The notes under the pieces: generated by a model | What the model was told of the DNA's origin: nothing | The model's input: only the letters and a program-made list of their open reading frames with translations | The model's database searches: none | Program-made: the position numbers and the translations under genes | Assembly (NCBI RefSeq): GCF_002802985.1 | Contig: NZ_NVPT01000002.1 | Location: 1-64,000 of the forward strand | DNA: 64,000 bases | Direction: 5' to 3' | Source: Geodermatophilus chilensis | GTDB taxonomy: Bacteria; Actinomycetota; Actinomycetes; Mycobacteriales; Geodermatophilaceae | In this document: one piece after another, positions 16,854 through 25,771 of the stretch | How the letters are laid out: each line of letters opens with the position of its first letter | Numbering within the stretch: position 1 is the first letter of the stretch

Positions 16854-18503
16854 ATGATGACGACCTCCACCGACCCCCAGGCCGCCGCGCTCGCGGTGAT
16901 GACCGGGCTGACCGGCCCCGGTGGGCCCTTCGAGCTGGCGCGCGAGGAGGTCCTCGGCGCCCCGATGACGGTGTTCAAGAATCGGGCGAGGTCCCTCGGA
17001 GAGGTGCTCGCCGCCTCCGTCCAGCACGGCGAGCGCGATTACCTGGTCACCGCCGACCGGCGGATCACGTTCGCGCAGCACGCCGAGCAGGTCGCGTCGC
17101 TGGCCCGCGTCCTGCGCGAGGAGCACGGGGTGCGCCCCGGCGACCGGGTCGGCGTTCTCGCCGCCAACGGCCCCGAGTGGATCGTCAGTTTCTGGGCGAC
17201 GGTGTCCCTGGGCGCCATCGCCGTCGGCTACAACTCCTGGTGGACCCCCGCCGAGATCGCCTACGGCCTGGAGGACACCAGCCCGAAGGTGCTCGTCGCC
17301 GACGCCAAGCGGCGCGCGTTGCTGCCGGAGGACCACGGCATCACGGTCCTCGGCGTCGAGGACGACCTCCCCCGGCTGGTCGCCCGGCACCCGGGCGAGC
17401 GGCTGTCCCCCGTGGAGGTCGCCGAGGACGCCCCCGCAGTCGTGCTCTACACCAGCGGCACGTCAGGCCGGCCCAAGGGCGCGGTGCACTCGCACCGCAA
17501 CCTCACCTCGGTCATCGAGTTCCACCGGCTGAACGACGCGCTGGCCGTCGCCTTCGGCGACCCCACCGACCCGCGCGACCGGCGATACCTCCTGTGCCTC
17601 CCGTTGTTCCACATCGCATCCCTGCACAACTTGGCCGTCCCACGGCTGGCGACCGGCAGCACCGCAGTCATCCACCAGGGCGCTTTCGACGTGGACCGCG
17701 TGCTGCGGCTGATCGAGCACGAGCGGGTCACCCACTGGGGCGCCGTGCCGACGATGGCCTACCGGCTGCTGCAGCACGGCGACCTGTCCGGGTACGACCT
17801 CTCCTCGCTGACCGCCTTCTCGCTGTCGTCGGCGCCCTCGTCGCCCGAGTTTCAGGACCGCCTGCGCCGGGCGCTGCCGGTGGCCCAGCGTGCCCTGGTC
17901 GACAGCTACGGGCTCACGGAGTCCTGCACCGCCCTCGCGGTGGCCACGGCCGCGGACCTGGCCGAGGCACCCGGCACGCTCGGTCGGCCGATCGCCACGG
18001 TTGAGCTGGAGATCCGGGACGAGAGCAACCGGGCACTGCCGGAAGGCGCCGAGGGTGAGATCTGCGTGCGCAGCCCGTACAACATGCTCGGCTACTGGAA
18101 CGCCCCCGAGGCGACGGCGCGTTCGATCGACCCCGACCGGTGGATGCACACGGGGGACATCGGCACGCTGGAGCAGGGCCGTGTGCGGCTGAGCGCCCGG
18201 CGTTCGGACCTGATCATCCGGGGCGGCGAGAACGTGTACCCGGCCGAGGTCGAGGGAGCGCTCGCCGAACACCCGGGTGTGCGCGAGTGCATCGTGGTGG
18301 GCCGACCGCACGACGAGCTCGGGCAGGAAGTGGCAGCCGTGGTGGTCACCGACCCCGCGCAAGCGGTGACGGAGACGGAGCTGGCCGCCTTCGTCGGCGC
18401 CCGACTGGCCTACTACAAGGTGCCCACCTCGTGGCGGATCGCCTCCGAACCGCTCCCCCGCAACGCGACCGGCAAGGTGATCCGGACCCGCGTCGAGATC
18501 TGA
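16854..18503 (+). CDS. Acyl-CoA synthetase (steroid acid or fatty acid CoA ligase)
   Basis: 549 residues from ATG 16854. Complete ANL motifs are present: P-loop [20 protein letters not shown] (about residue 198), [12 protein letters not shown] (about residue 349), the Asp-containing [30 protein letters not shown] (hinge, about residue 455) and NATGKVIRT (catalytic Lys about 543). The 40-residue N-terminal extension before the usual start of the domain is unusual but retained as the only good start. It is divergent from the fadD17 operon and shares its box pair, so it is probably the second side-chain CoA ligase, comparable in role to FadD19 or the cholate ligases CasG/CasI. The substrate length is not readable. 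Confidence 0.82.
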   Translation: MMTTSTDPQAAALAVMTGLTGPGGPFELAREEVLGAPMTVFKNRARSLGEVLAASVQHGERDYLVTADRRITFAQHAEQVASLARVLREEHGVRPGDRVGVLAANGPEWIVSFWATVSLGAIAVGYNSWWTPAEIAYGLEDTSPKVLVADAKRRALLPEDHGITVLGVEDDLPRLVARHPGERLSPVEVAEDAPAVVLYTSGTSGRPKGAVHSHRNLTSVIEFHRLNDALAVAFGDPTDPRDRRYLLCLPLFHIASLHNLAVPRLATGSTAVIHQGAFDVDRVLRLIEHERVTHWGAVPTMAYRLLQHGDLSGYDLSSLTAFSLSSAPSSPEFQDRLRRALPVAQRALVDSYGLTESCTALAVATAADLAEAPGTLGRPIATVELEIRDESNRALPEGAEGEICVRSPYNMLGYWNAPEATARSIDPDRWMHTGDIGTLEQGRVRLSARRSDLIIRGGENVYPAEVEGALAEHPGVRECIVVGRPHDELGQEVAAVVVTDPAQAVTETELAAFVGARLAYYKVPTSWRIASEPLPRNATGKVIRTRVEI

Positions 18504-18538
18504 GCGGCCGGCGCCGGTAGTCCCGCCTACGACAGGAT

Positions 18539-19005
18539 CGGCGCACCGGTGCGCCGATCACCGTGCACACCCGTCCCGGCAGCGGCCAGGGCTCGGCGGT
18601 CGCGGCCGTACTCGGCGACGAGGGTGTCAACCGGCGGCGGGTAGTGCCGGAACATAGCGGTGACACCACGGACGTCGAGCACCTGAGCGAGCTTGCCGAC
18701 GGGGGGTCCTGTCGGGGATGGATCGGTTCGGCATCTACCTGGAGACTTTGTTCGGGGACCAGGCCGGCACCGTGGTCCAGATGTGCCGGCGCGGCTACGC
18801 CGGGAGCATGGTCCTCTCCACGACGCCGCCTGCTACTGCGACGCGGTCCCCCCGGAGCTCGCGCCGATGTTCCCTCGTGGCACTACACCCACATCCACGA
18901 GGAGGTGCTGCCGTATCTGCGGCAGCAGGAATAACCGACGAGCAGATCGAGACGATGCTCGTGGTCAACCCGCGCCGGTAGTTCGAGAACATCGGCGGCT
19001 ACTGA
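18539..19005 (+). pseudogene. Decayed phosphotriesterase-family (PTE-like lactonase) gene, 5' half lost
   Basis: Joining three frames recovers the C-terminal half of a phosphotriesterase-like protein: APITVHTRPGSGQG, then HSGDTTDVEHLSELAD, MDRFGIYLE, CRRGYAG, AACYCDAVPPELAP, WHYTHIHEEVLPYLRQQ, ITDEQIETMLVVNPRR, an in-frame TAG, then FENIGGY and the final stop at 19003-19005. At least four frameshifts (near 18705, 18820, 18878 and 18930) and the internal stop make it non-functional, and the N-terminal HxH metal motif is missing altogether. It occupies the 628-bp gap 18504-19131, where there is no intact gene. A 24-bp palindrome at 18536-18559 marks its left end. Confidence 0.7.
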
Positions 19006-19056
19006 CGCCACCCTCCGGATCGCACCGCGGCCGCCGTGGTACCGGCCGAAACGACA

Positions 19057-19104
19057 CGAGAGCCGCCGTGCAGCCACCGGAACCGGCCTGCACGGCGGCT
19101 CTCG
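19057..19104. terminator. Terminator hairpin after the igr-like operon
   Basis: A 17-bp perfect stem (19057-19073 with 19088-19104), 28 bases past the last stop of the minus-strand operon. A second copy of the right arm core (TGCACGGCGGCTCT) repeats at 19109-19122. Confidence 0.75.
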
Positions 19105-19131
19105 CGGTTGCACGGCGGCTCTGGCCGTGTG

Positions 19132-20262
19132 TCAGGCGGGCGCCCCGATGTCACCGCCGTGCTCGAGCGCATCGCCGAGCTCCACGCTGGTGGCGTCCGC
19201 GCTGCCCAAGGTGAAGGCCACCTGACGGCCCCACAGGAAGTAGCGGTGGATCGGGTAGTCGATATCGGCCCCGATCCCGCCGTGCAGATGCTGGGTGGCG
19301 TGGACCGCGCGTAGCCCGCCGCGGGAGGCCCACCACTTGGCGACGAGGGCAGCCGCCTCGGCCTCCTCCTCCCGACCCTGGTCCATCAGCCAGGCCGCGC
19401 GCTGGGTGCTGAGCCGGATGCTCTCCGTGTCGAGGTAGGCGTCCGCAGCGCGGACGGCCACCGCCTGGTTGGTCGACAGCGGCCGCCCGAACTGCACCCG
19501 CTCCGAGGTGTACCGGGCGGTCATCTGCAGCGCCTCGGAGCACACACCGAGCTGCACGGCCGCCAACGCCACGCGGGCGCGGCGGCGGGTCCAGCGAGCT
19601 ATCTCGGCACCATCCCCGGGCAGCACCCCGTCGTCGGACACGACGACGCCGTCGAGAGCCACGGCGGCGTAGTTTTCCCGGCTGGTGACCTCGAGGGGGC
19701 TGACCGTCACTCCCGGGAGATCCGTGGGGACCAGCACCACGGCGGTCTCCCCCGACGGCAGCCCGGCTGGGACGAGAACGGCCGCCGCCACCCCAGCCGC
19801 AGGGACGGCTGCCAGGTGACCACTCAGCCGCAGCGACCCTCCGTCCTCTTCGGCCGTGACGGTGACTGCACGGCCGGTGGGCGGATCGAAGGCACCGCTC
19901 AGGACTACCGAGCCGTCCAGGAGGCGGGGCAGCCACCGTTCGACCTGCTCGCGCGTACCGAAGTGCGCGATCGGCAGGGCTGCGGTGGCCAGGGCCGCCC
20001 ACACCGGCACTGGGGCCACCCGGCGTCCCTGCTGCTCGAGCAGCGTGACCAGCCCAAGCATGCCCATCCCGGCACCGCCGGCCTCCTCGGGCAGTGGGAT
20101 GCCCAGGACACCGGCGTCGGCGAGGACCCGCCACAGCTCGCGGTCGTAGCCGCCCTCGTCGGCCTCGACCGCCCGGACCCGCTCCACCTCCGCCCGGTCC
20201 CCGAAGATCTTCTCGGTCAGGTCGCGCACCGCGACCAGGTCGTCATCCAGCTCGAACTGCAT
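19132..20262 (-). CDS. Acyl-CoA dehydrogenase, small-subunit type (FadE28/ChsE1-like by context)
   Basis: 376 residues from ATG 20262. The N-terminus MQFELDDDLVAVRDLTEKIF, LPEEAGGAGMG and the C-terminal HLHGGIGADIDYPIHRYFLWGRQ place it with the non-catalytic-type subunit of heteromeric steroid acyl-CoA dehydrogenases, and it is a paralogue of the FadE27-like protein at 11218. It lies 2 bp behind its partner at 20265 and closes the 10-kb operon that also holds chsH1, chsH2 and ltp2. In M. tuberculosis the corresponding pair is FadE28-FadE29, which desaturates the 3-carbon side chain. The role is inferred from that context; the sequence alone would equally fit a second ChsE5. Confidence 0.75.
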   Translation of the reverse strand: MQFELDDDLVAVRDLTEKIFGDRAEVERVRAVEADEGGYDRELWRVLADAGVLGIPLPEEAGGAGMGMLGLVTLLEQQGRRVAPVPVWAALATAALPIAHFGTREQVERWLPRLLDGSVVLSGAFDPPTGRAVTVTAEEDGGSLRLSGHLAAVPAAGVAAAVLVPAGLPSGETAVVLVPTDLPGVTVSPLEVTSRENYAAVALDGVVVSDDGVLPGDGAEIARWTRRRARVALAAVQLGVCSEALQMTARYTSERVQFGRPLSTNQAVAVRAADAYLDTESIRLSTQRAAWLMDQGREEEAEAAALVAKWWASRGGLRAVHATQHLHGGIGADIDYPIHRYFLWGRQVAFTLGSADATSVELGDALEHGGDIGAPA

Positions 20263-20264
20263 CG

Positions 20265-21482
20265 TCAGTTGCTCCCACTCCTGGCCGGTGACTTCTGCTC
20301 CTCGCGGCGGCGGGCGGCCAGCGTCATACCAAGGTTCTTGGCCGCCACGATCTCCCGCATGACCTCGTTGGTGCCCCCACCGAAGGTGTTGTTCTGTGCT
20401 CTGCGGGCAAGGGTCTCCACCCGTCCCTGCAGCACGGCACCGGGGCTGCCGGGCCGCAGCAGGCCCTGGGCGCCGAGCACCTCCTGCATCTGCCCGTAGG
20501 CGGTGACCACCGCCTCGGTGCCGAAGATCTTGGCCGCGGCGGAGTCCCCGCCGCCGAGGGTGTTGGCGGCGACGTCGGCGACCAGCCGGAGGTTCATCAG
20601 GTCGGCCGCGGACAGCAGCGCGTACACCTCGGCGAGCGTGCTGCGCACCCACGGCACGTCGTAGAGGCGGCCGGTGTCGGTCCGCTCCGCCTTGGTCCAG
20701 GCCAGGACCCCGGAGAACAGCTCGTTCGCGATCCCGCCGCGGGCGGCCAGCGCGACTCGCTCGTGGTTCAGCTGGGAGGTGATCAGCGGCCAGCCGGCGT
20801 TGAGCTCGCCGACCACGTTGGAGATCGGCACCCGGACGTCCTCGTAGTACGTGGCCGACGTGCTGATGCCACCCACCGTGTGGATCTCCGTGACCGAGAA
20901 GCCGGGCGCGGAGGTGGGCACGAGCACGACCGAGATGCCCTTGTGCCGAGAGGCGTCAGGATCGGAGCGGACCGCCAGCCAGATCCAGTCGGCGTAGACG
21001 CCCGCGCTGGTGAAGATCTTGTTCCCGTTGATGACCAGCTCGTCGCCGTCGACGTCGGCCCGCGTCTGCAGGGAGGCGAGGTCGGTGCCGGCGCCCGGCT
21101 CGGTGTAGCCGATGGCGAAGATCAGCTTCCCGGACAGGATCTGCGGCAGGAAGAAGTCCTTCTGCTCCTGGGTGCCGTACTTCATCAGCGACGGGGCCAC
21201 CGTGTTGAGCGTGACCAGCGACAAGGGGGCGTTAGCCCGGATGACCTCGTCGTAGAACACGTACAGGGCCTCCGGGTCCTCGCCCCGGCCGCCGAACTCC
21301 TCCGGCCAGCCGAGACCGAGCCAGCCGTCGGCCCCCATCTGCTGGTAGATCCGGTCGAAGGTCGGACCGCCCTCGGTCTGGTCGACCAGCTCACGGCGGT
21401 CCTGCTCGGTGATGACCTCGGCGAAATAGTCGCGCAGCTGTCGGCGCAGCGCCTTCGACTCCGGGGACAGGTCCAGCTGCAT
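20265..21482 (-). CDS. Acyl-CoA dehydrogenase, large-subunit type (FadE29/ChsE2-like by context)
   Basis: 405 residues from ATG 21482. It shows GYTEPGAGTDLASLQTRA (about residue 134), KIFTSAGVYADWIWLAVR, SQLNHERVALAARGG and a C-terminal NTFGGGTNEVMREIVAAKNLGM. The C-terminus runs about 15 residues beyond its paralogue at 12428, with a basic tail. It should form a heteromer with the next gene (19132-20262, 2-bp spacing) and desaturate a steroid side-chain CoA ester. Operon membership with the ChsH1/ChsH2/Ltp2 homologues argues for the last, 3-carbon round of side-chain removal. Confidence 0.77.
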   Translation of the reverse strand: MQLDLSPESKALRRQLRDYFAEVITEQDRRELVDQTEGGPTFDRIYQQMGADGWLGLGWPEEFGGRGEDPEALYVFYDEVIRANAPLSLVTLNTVAPSLMKYGTQEQKDFFLPQILSGKLIFAIGYTEPGAGTDLASLQTRADVDGDELVINGNKIFTSAGVYADWIWLAVRSDPDASRHKGISVVLVPTSAPGFSVTEIHTVGGISTSATYYEDVRVPISNVVGELNAGWPLITSQLNHERVALAARGGIANELFSGVLAWTKAERTDTGRLYDVPWVRSTLAEVYALLSAADLMNLRLVADVAANTLGGGDSAAAKIFGTEAVVTAYGQMQEVLGAQGLLRPGSPGAVLQGRVETLARRAQNNTFGGGTNEVMREIVAAKNLGMTLAARRREEQKSPARSGSN

Positions 21483-21532
21483 GGGGAGGTCGCTCCTCGC
21501 GAGGGGGTAGGAGTGCGGGTCGTGGGCGCGGG

Positions 21533-23758
21533 CTATCGGGGCAGCCCGAGAATCCGCTGGGCGATGACGTTCAGCTGGATCTCGATCGTGCCGCCGCCGA
21601 AGAGCACCGAGGGCAGCGCGATGTGGTCGCGCGCGTAGTCGGCCGCCGGGTCGACCGACGGGGCGGTGAGCGCGCCCACCGGACCGAGCAGCGTGAGCAG
21701 CGCCCGGGAGCCGTCCCGCTGCGCGATGGCGTTGTAGACCTTCTGCACGCTGATCTCCGCGCCCGGCTGCTGACCGGACAGGCGGGACAGGACGCTGCGG
21801 AGGTTGAGCGCCCCCAGCGACATCTCCCGGGCGGTGTTGCGGCCCAGCACCCGGACCGCCTCCTCCCGGCTGGTCGCGTGGGTGCCCTCGGCGATCAGCT
21901 GCCTGACCAGGCGCGCGCCCCCGTGGGCGAGCATGTTGCCCATGCTCAGCCGCTCGTTGGCCAGCGTGGTGGTGGCCAGCTTCCAGCCGTCGCCGGGCTC
22001 GGCGAGCAGGCAGGCGTCGGGCACGAAGACGTCGTCGAGGAAGACCTCGTTGAACTCCGAGAGCCCCGTGGCCTGGCGCAGCGGCCGGACGCCGACACCG
22101 GGCGAGCTCATGTCGACGAGGAAGTAGGACAGCCCCTTGTGCTTGGGCGCGTCGGGATCGGTCCGGGCCAGACACACGCCCCAGTCGGCCTCGTGGGCGC
22201 TGGAGGTCCAGACCTTCTGCCCGCTCAGCGACCAGCCGCCGGCCACGCGGGTGGCGCGGGTGGTCAGCCCGGCCAGGTCCGAGCCGGCACCCGGCTCGCT
22301 GAACAGTTGGCACCACACGATGTCACCGCGCAGGCTCGGCGCCAGGAAGCGCTCCTGCTGCTCCGCGGACCCGTGGGCGAGGATCGTGGGCAGCACCCAC
22401 TCGCCGATGATCGTGGTCGCCGGCGTCAGGCCGCGGCGGGCGTACTCCTGCGCCACCACGGCCTGCTCCTCGGGCCCGGCGTGCAGTCCGTAGGGGGCCG
22501 GGTAGTGCGGTGCCACCAGCCCTGCCTCGGCCAGCCGCGCCTTGCGCGGGCCGCCGCGCGCGGAGGCCCAGCCGGTCTCGGACACCGGGTCGGGGGGCAG
22601 CGTCAGGACCTCGTCGAGCACCTGCCCCACCTGGGTCCGCAGCTCGGGTAGGTCGTCCTCGTCGATGAAGGAGAAATCACGGTCGGTGGCCAGGGCGGCC
22701 TCGCCCAGCTGCCTCGCCCACCGTTCCTCGGTGCCGCTCAGCGAGGCGATGCTGATTGCCCGCCGCCAGTACAGGTGGGCGTCGTGCTCCCAGGTGAAGC
22801 CGATGCCGCCGAGCAGGGTGACGCATTCCAGGGCCGCGTCGATGCCCAGTGGCAACGCCGTCAGCGCCGCCTGGGCGGCCGCCAGCCGCTGCTGCTCCGG
22901 CGGCTGGGACACCGCCCGGGCGGCGTCCCAGGCAGCGGCACCGGCGAGCTCGGCACGGACCAGCAGCATCGCCGCCTTGTGCTGCACCGCCTGGAAGCTG
23001 CCGATCGGCTTGCCGAACTGCACCCGGGTGCGCACGTGCTCGACCGCCGTCCCCAGGCACCAGCCGGCGAGGCCTGCCGCCTCGGCCGCCAACAGGGCGT
23101 TGGTCGTGACGTCCACGAGATCCGGGGCGGGAGCGGAGAGGACGTCGCCGGCGCCCACCCGGTGCTCGGAGAGCTCGAGCCGGCCGACCGACCGGGTCAG
23201 GTCCGTGCCTGCCTCGGTGCGGACCGTCGCCGTCGTGGCTTCGGCGAGGCGGAACCAGAGCGGCTCGCCGTCCGAGCCCTCGGCACGGACGACGACGACC
23301 TCCGCACCCGGCAGGCCGAGGACGGGGGCGGAGGTGCCGGTGACGGTCCAGCCGTCCGGGTCCTTCCCGGCGCGCAGGCCGGCACCGGTGACCAGCGACC
23401 CGGTGGCGCCGTCGCCGAACGCCTTGAGCAGCTCCGCCTGCGGGCCGTCGTCCCCCGCGCCGGTGACCACGGCGCTGGTGAGGACCGTGGGCAGGTACGG
23501 CCCCGGGACGAGCCCTCGGCCGAGCTGCTCGACCACCACGGCGAGTTCGGCCAGCCCGGCGTCGGCGCCGCCGTGCTCCTCCGGAAGGTGCAGGGCGTGC
23601 AGGCCCTGGCGCACCAGCGCGTCCCAGAAGGCGGGGCGGCCTCCGGCGGCCCAGCCGTCGAGCGTCGCGCGGGTCGTCTCCATCGGCGCGGCCCGCCGCG
23701 CGAACGCGGCGACGGACTCCGCGAGGGCGCGCTGGTCGTCGGTGATCGGGAGAGGCAC
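21533..23758 (-). CDS. fadE34: Fused double acyl-CoA dehydrogenase, FadE34/ChsE3-like
   Basis: 741 residues from GTG 23758, close to the roughly 711 of mycobacterial FadE34. Two acyl-CoA dehydrogenase domains are fused. The first (about residues 1-360) has GGADAGLAELAVV, RTRVQFGKPIGSFQAVQH and GGIGFTWEHDAHLYWRR. The second (about 365-741) has FSEPGAGSDLAGLTTRA, KVWTSSAHEADWGV, TTTLANERLSMG and a C-terminal FGGGTIEIQLNVIAQRILGLP. FadE34 handles side chains of five carbons, as in C24 bile acids and the middle of cholesterol degradation. It sits between the thiolase (34 bp) and the FadE29-like gene (50 bp). The longer upstream reading is not used because the GTG matches the family N-terminus. 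Confidence 0.85.
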   Translation of the reverse strand: MPLPITDDQRALAESVAAFARRAAPMETTRATLDGWAAGGRPAFWDALVRQGLHALHLPEEHGGADAGLAELAVVVEQLGRGLVPGPYLPTVLTSAVVTGAGDDGPQAELLKAFGDGATGSLVTGAGLRAGKDPDGWTVTGTSAPVLGLPGAEVVVVRAEGSDGEPLWFRLAEATTATVRTEAGTDLTRSVGRLELSEHRVGAGDVLSAPAPDLVDVTTNALLAAEAAGLAGWCLGTAVEHVRTRVQFGKPIGSFQAVQHKAAMLLVRAELAGAAAWDAARAVSQPPEQQRLAAAQAALTALPLGIDAALECVTLLGGIGFTWEHDAHLYWRRAISIASLSGTEERWARQLGEAALATDRDFSFIDEDDLPELRTQVGQVLDEVLTLPPDPVSETGWASARGGPRKARLAEAGLVAPHYPAPYGLHAGPEEQAVVAQEYARRGLTPATTIIGEWVLPTILAHGSAEQQERFLAPSLRGDIVWCQLFSEPGAGSDLAGLTTRATRVAGGWSLSGQKVWTSSAHEADWGVCLARTDPDAPKHKGLSYFLVDMSSPGVGVRPLRQATGLSEFNEVFLDDVFVPDACLLAEPGDGWKLATTTLANERLSMGNMLAHGGARLVRQLIAEGTHATSREEAVRVLGRNTAREMSLGALNLRSVLSRLSGQQPGAEISVQKVYNAIAQRDGSRALLTLLGPVGALTAPSVDPAADYARDHIALPSVLFGGGTIEIQLNVIAQRILGLPR

Positions 23759-23792
23759 GAAGACTTCCTTGGTGTCGAGGTGTCGAGGCGGG

Positions 23793-24935
23793 TCAGACGC
23801 GCTCGATGAGCAGACAGGTGGTCGCCGCCGACGCGCAGATGGCCACCATGGCGACCGAGCGGTCACGGCGTTCGAGCTCGTCGATCGCGGTGGCGATCAG
23901 CCGGATGCCGGTCGCGCCGGCGGGATGGCCGAGGGCGATCGCCCCGCCGTTGACGTTGAGCCGGTCCTCGTCCACGCCGTGGACGTGGGCGAAGGACATG
24001 GGGATCGAGGCGAACGCCTCGTTGACTTCGAACAGGTCGATGTCGCCGACCTTCATGCCGGTGCGGTCGAGCAGCCTACGACCGGCCTCCACCGGACCGT
24101 CGAGCATGAACTCCAGGTCGCCGCCGACGACGCACTGCGCCAGCAGCCGGGCCCGGGCGGGCACGCCGAGGGCACGGGCGCGGTCCTCCGACATGAGCAC
24201 CGCCGCGCTGGCCCCGTCGGAGACCTGGGAGGAGGTGCCCGCCGTGTGCAGGCCGCCCTCGACCGTCGGCTTCAGCCGGGCCAGTGCCTCCGTGCTGGTC
24301 TCGCGCAGCCCCTGGTCCCGGCCGACCACCTGCGCGGCCCCGCCGTCGGCCCCGGGCACCTCGACCGGGATCACCTGACGGGCGAACCGGCCGTCGTCCC
24401 AAGCTGCGCGGGCCCGCTGCTGCGACCGCAACCCGAAGGCATCGAGGTCCTCGCGGGTGAACCCGCGTCTGCGCGCGATGCGGTCCGCGGCAGTGAACTG
24501 GTCGGGCAGGTCGATCCACCAGTCGGCCGGCCGGGGGGTGTCGAAGCCCAGCCCGACCTTGGCCATCAACGGCACGCGGGACATCAGCTCCACACCGCAG
24601 GCCATGCCGACCTCCAGCGCGCCGATGGCGATCTGGCCGGCCAGCAGCTGCACGGACTGCGCGGCGCTCCCGCACTGCGCGTCGATCGTGGTGCAGCCGG
24701 CCTCCGGCGACAGTCCCGCGTGGGTCCAGGCGGTCCGCGTGATGTTGCCGAACTGCTCGCCCACGGGGGACACGCAGCCGCCGATGACCTGCTCGACCAG
24801 CTGTGGGTCCAGCCCCAGCCGGTCGAGCACTCCGCGCTGCGCCCGGCCCAGCATCTGTGCGGCGTGCAGGCCGGACAGCCAGCCCTGCCGCCGCCCGAAC
24901 GGCGTGCGGGCGGCGTCGACGATCACGGGCTTCAT
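23793..24935 (-). CDS. Steroid side-chain thiolase (FadA5-like paralogue) with altered C-terminal Cys motif
   Basis: 380 residues. The acyl-accepting Cys is C88 in TIDAQCGSAAQ, and the His of [17 protein letters not shown] is present. The second active-site Cys lies in ICASAATTCLLIERV, where thiolases normally have CAGGA or CxGG: the Cys remains but the two Gly have become Ser-Ala. The start ATG 24935 overlaps the SDR stop as ATGA. It probably cleaves a 3-ketoacyl-CoA of the side chain, releasing acetyl- or propionyl-CoA; the motif change may alter substrate choice. It is close to FadA5 in layout but distinct from the better FadA5 match at 31918. Confidence 0.78.
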   Translation of the reverse strand: MKPVIVDAARTPFGRRQGWLSGLHAAQMLGRAQRGVLDRLGLDPQLVEQVIGGCVSPVGEQFGNITRTAWTHAGLSPEAGCTTIDAQCGSAAQSVQLLAGQIAIGALEVGMACGVELMSRVPLMAKVGLGFDTPRPADWWIDLPDQFTAADRIARRRGFTREDLDAFGLRSQQRARAAWDDGRFARQVIPVEVPGADGGAAQVVGRDQGLRETSTEALARLKPTVEGGLHTAGTSSQVSDGASAAVLMSEDRARALGVPARARLLAQCVVGGDLEFMLDGPVEAGRRLLDRTGMKVGDIDLFEVNEAFASIPMSFAHVHGVDEDRLNVNGGAIALGHPAGATGIRLIATAIDELERRDRSVAMVAICASAATTCLLIERV

Positions 24936-25771
24936 GCGGAGATCTCCTCGCGTTGCCATGCCTGCGCGTCCAGTCCGCGCACGGTCAGGTTCCACTCCCG
25001 GATCAGGTCCAGGCTGACGCCGGTGCGCCCGGTGACGTCCTCCGCGCAGTCGCACAGCGCGGTGACCGCCTCGACCATCTCCTCCAGCGACTCCACCTGG
25101 TCGGCGCCGAGCGTCTCCCCCACCAGTGCGGCGGCCCCCTCGCTGAGGACGGCGGACCGCGGCTCGACGGTGTTGACCCGGATCCCGCTGTCCGAGAGCT
25201 CGGCGGCCATCAGATTGCTGAGCCGGTTCAGGGCCGCCTTCGACGCCGCGTAGACCCCGATCGTGGAGCCCGGTGGACGGAGGTGGAACGGCGGATCGGC
25301 CGACAGTCGGGCGCTGGCGCTGGAGACGTTGACGATCCAGCCCCGGCCGGCTTCGCACATCGAGGGCAGCACCGCCTGCATCAGGTCGACCGGGGCCTGG
25401 ACGTTCACCTCGAAGGTCAGCCGGCGGCGACGCAGCGGGAAGTCGGCCAGCGGCTGGTAGATCGCGGCCGCCGCGTTGTTCACCAGGACGTCGACGGGGC
25501 CGCCGAGCAGGTCGACCGCGCGGGGCACGATCGTGGCGCGCGAGTCGGCGTCGGCCAGGTCGGCGACGACCACCTCGATCCGCGTCCCGTAACGGGAGAG
25601 CCGCTCGGCGGTGCCCCGCAGGCTGCCGGCCAGGTGGTCGTGCCGCTCGAGCGTGCGCGCGGTGATGACCACGTCGGCCCCCTCGGCGGCCAGCCGCTCG
25701 GCGACGCCGGCGCCGATGCCGCGGCTGGCACCGGTCACCACCGCCCGGCGGCCGGTGAACCGCCGGCTCAC
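24932..25771 (-). CDS. Short-chain dehydrogenase/reductase
   Basis: 279 residues from GTG 25771, overlapping the DegT-fold gene stop as GTGA. TGASRGIGAGVAERLA lies at about residue 13, VNNAAAA near residue 93, the Ser of IVNVSSASARLS near residue 145, and the catalytic YAASK near residue 167 in IGVYAASKAALNRLSN. The C-terminal 70 residues, including an LCDCAEDVTG segment, are longer than in minimal SDRs and lack the usual DGG ending. It may oxidise or reduce a side-chain or nuclear hydroxyl. It is translationally coupled to both neighbours, the DegT-fold protein before it and the thiolase after it. Confidence 0.8.
   Translation of the reverse strand: MSRRFTGRRAVVTGASRGIGAGVAERLAAEGADVVITARTLERHDHLAGSLRGTAERLSRYGTRIEVVVADLADADSRATIVPRAVDLLGGPVDVLVNNAAAAIYQPLADFPLRRRRLTFEVNVQAPVDLMQAVLPSMCEAGRGWIVNVSSASARLSADPPFHLRPPGSTIGVYAASKAALNRLSNLMAAELSDSGIRVNTVEPRSAVLSEGAAALVGETLGADQVESLEEMVEAVTALCDCAEDVTGRTGVSLDLIREWNLTVRGLDAQAWQREEISA

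Noticed and set aside
18536-18559. 24-bp perfect palindrome as a terminator for the acyl-CoA synthetase gene at 16854
   Set aside because: It has no spacer loop, and its right part is in frame with the phosphotriesterase remnant. It may be chance in GC-rich DNA; termination there is not supported strongly enough to annotate.
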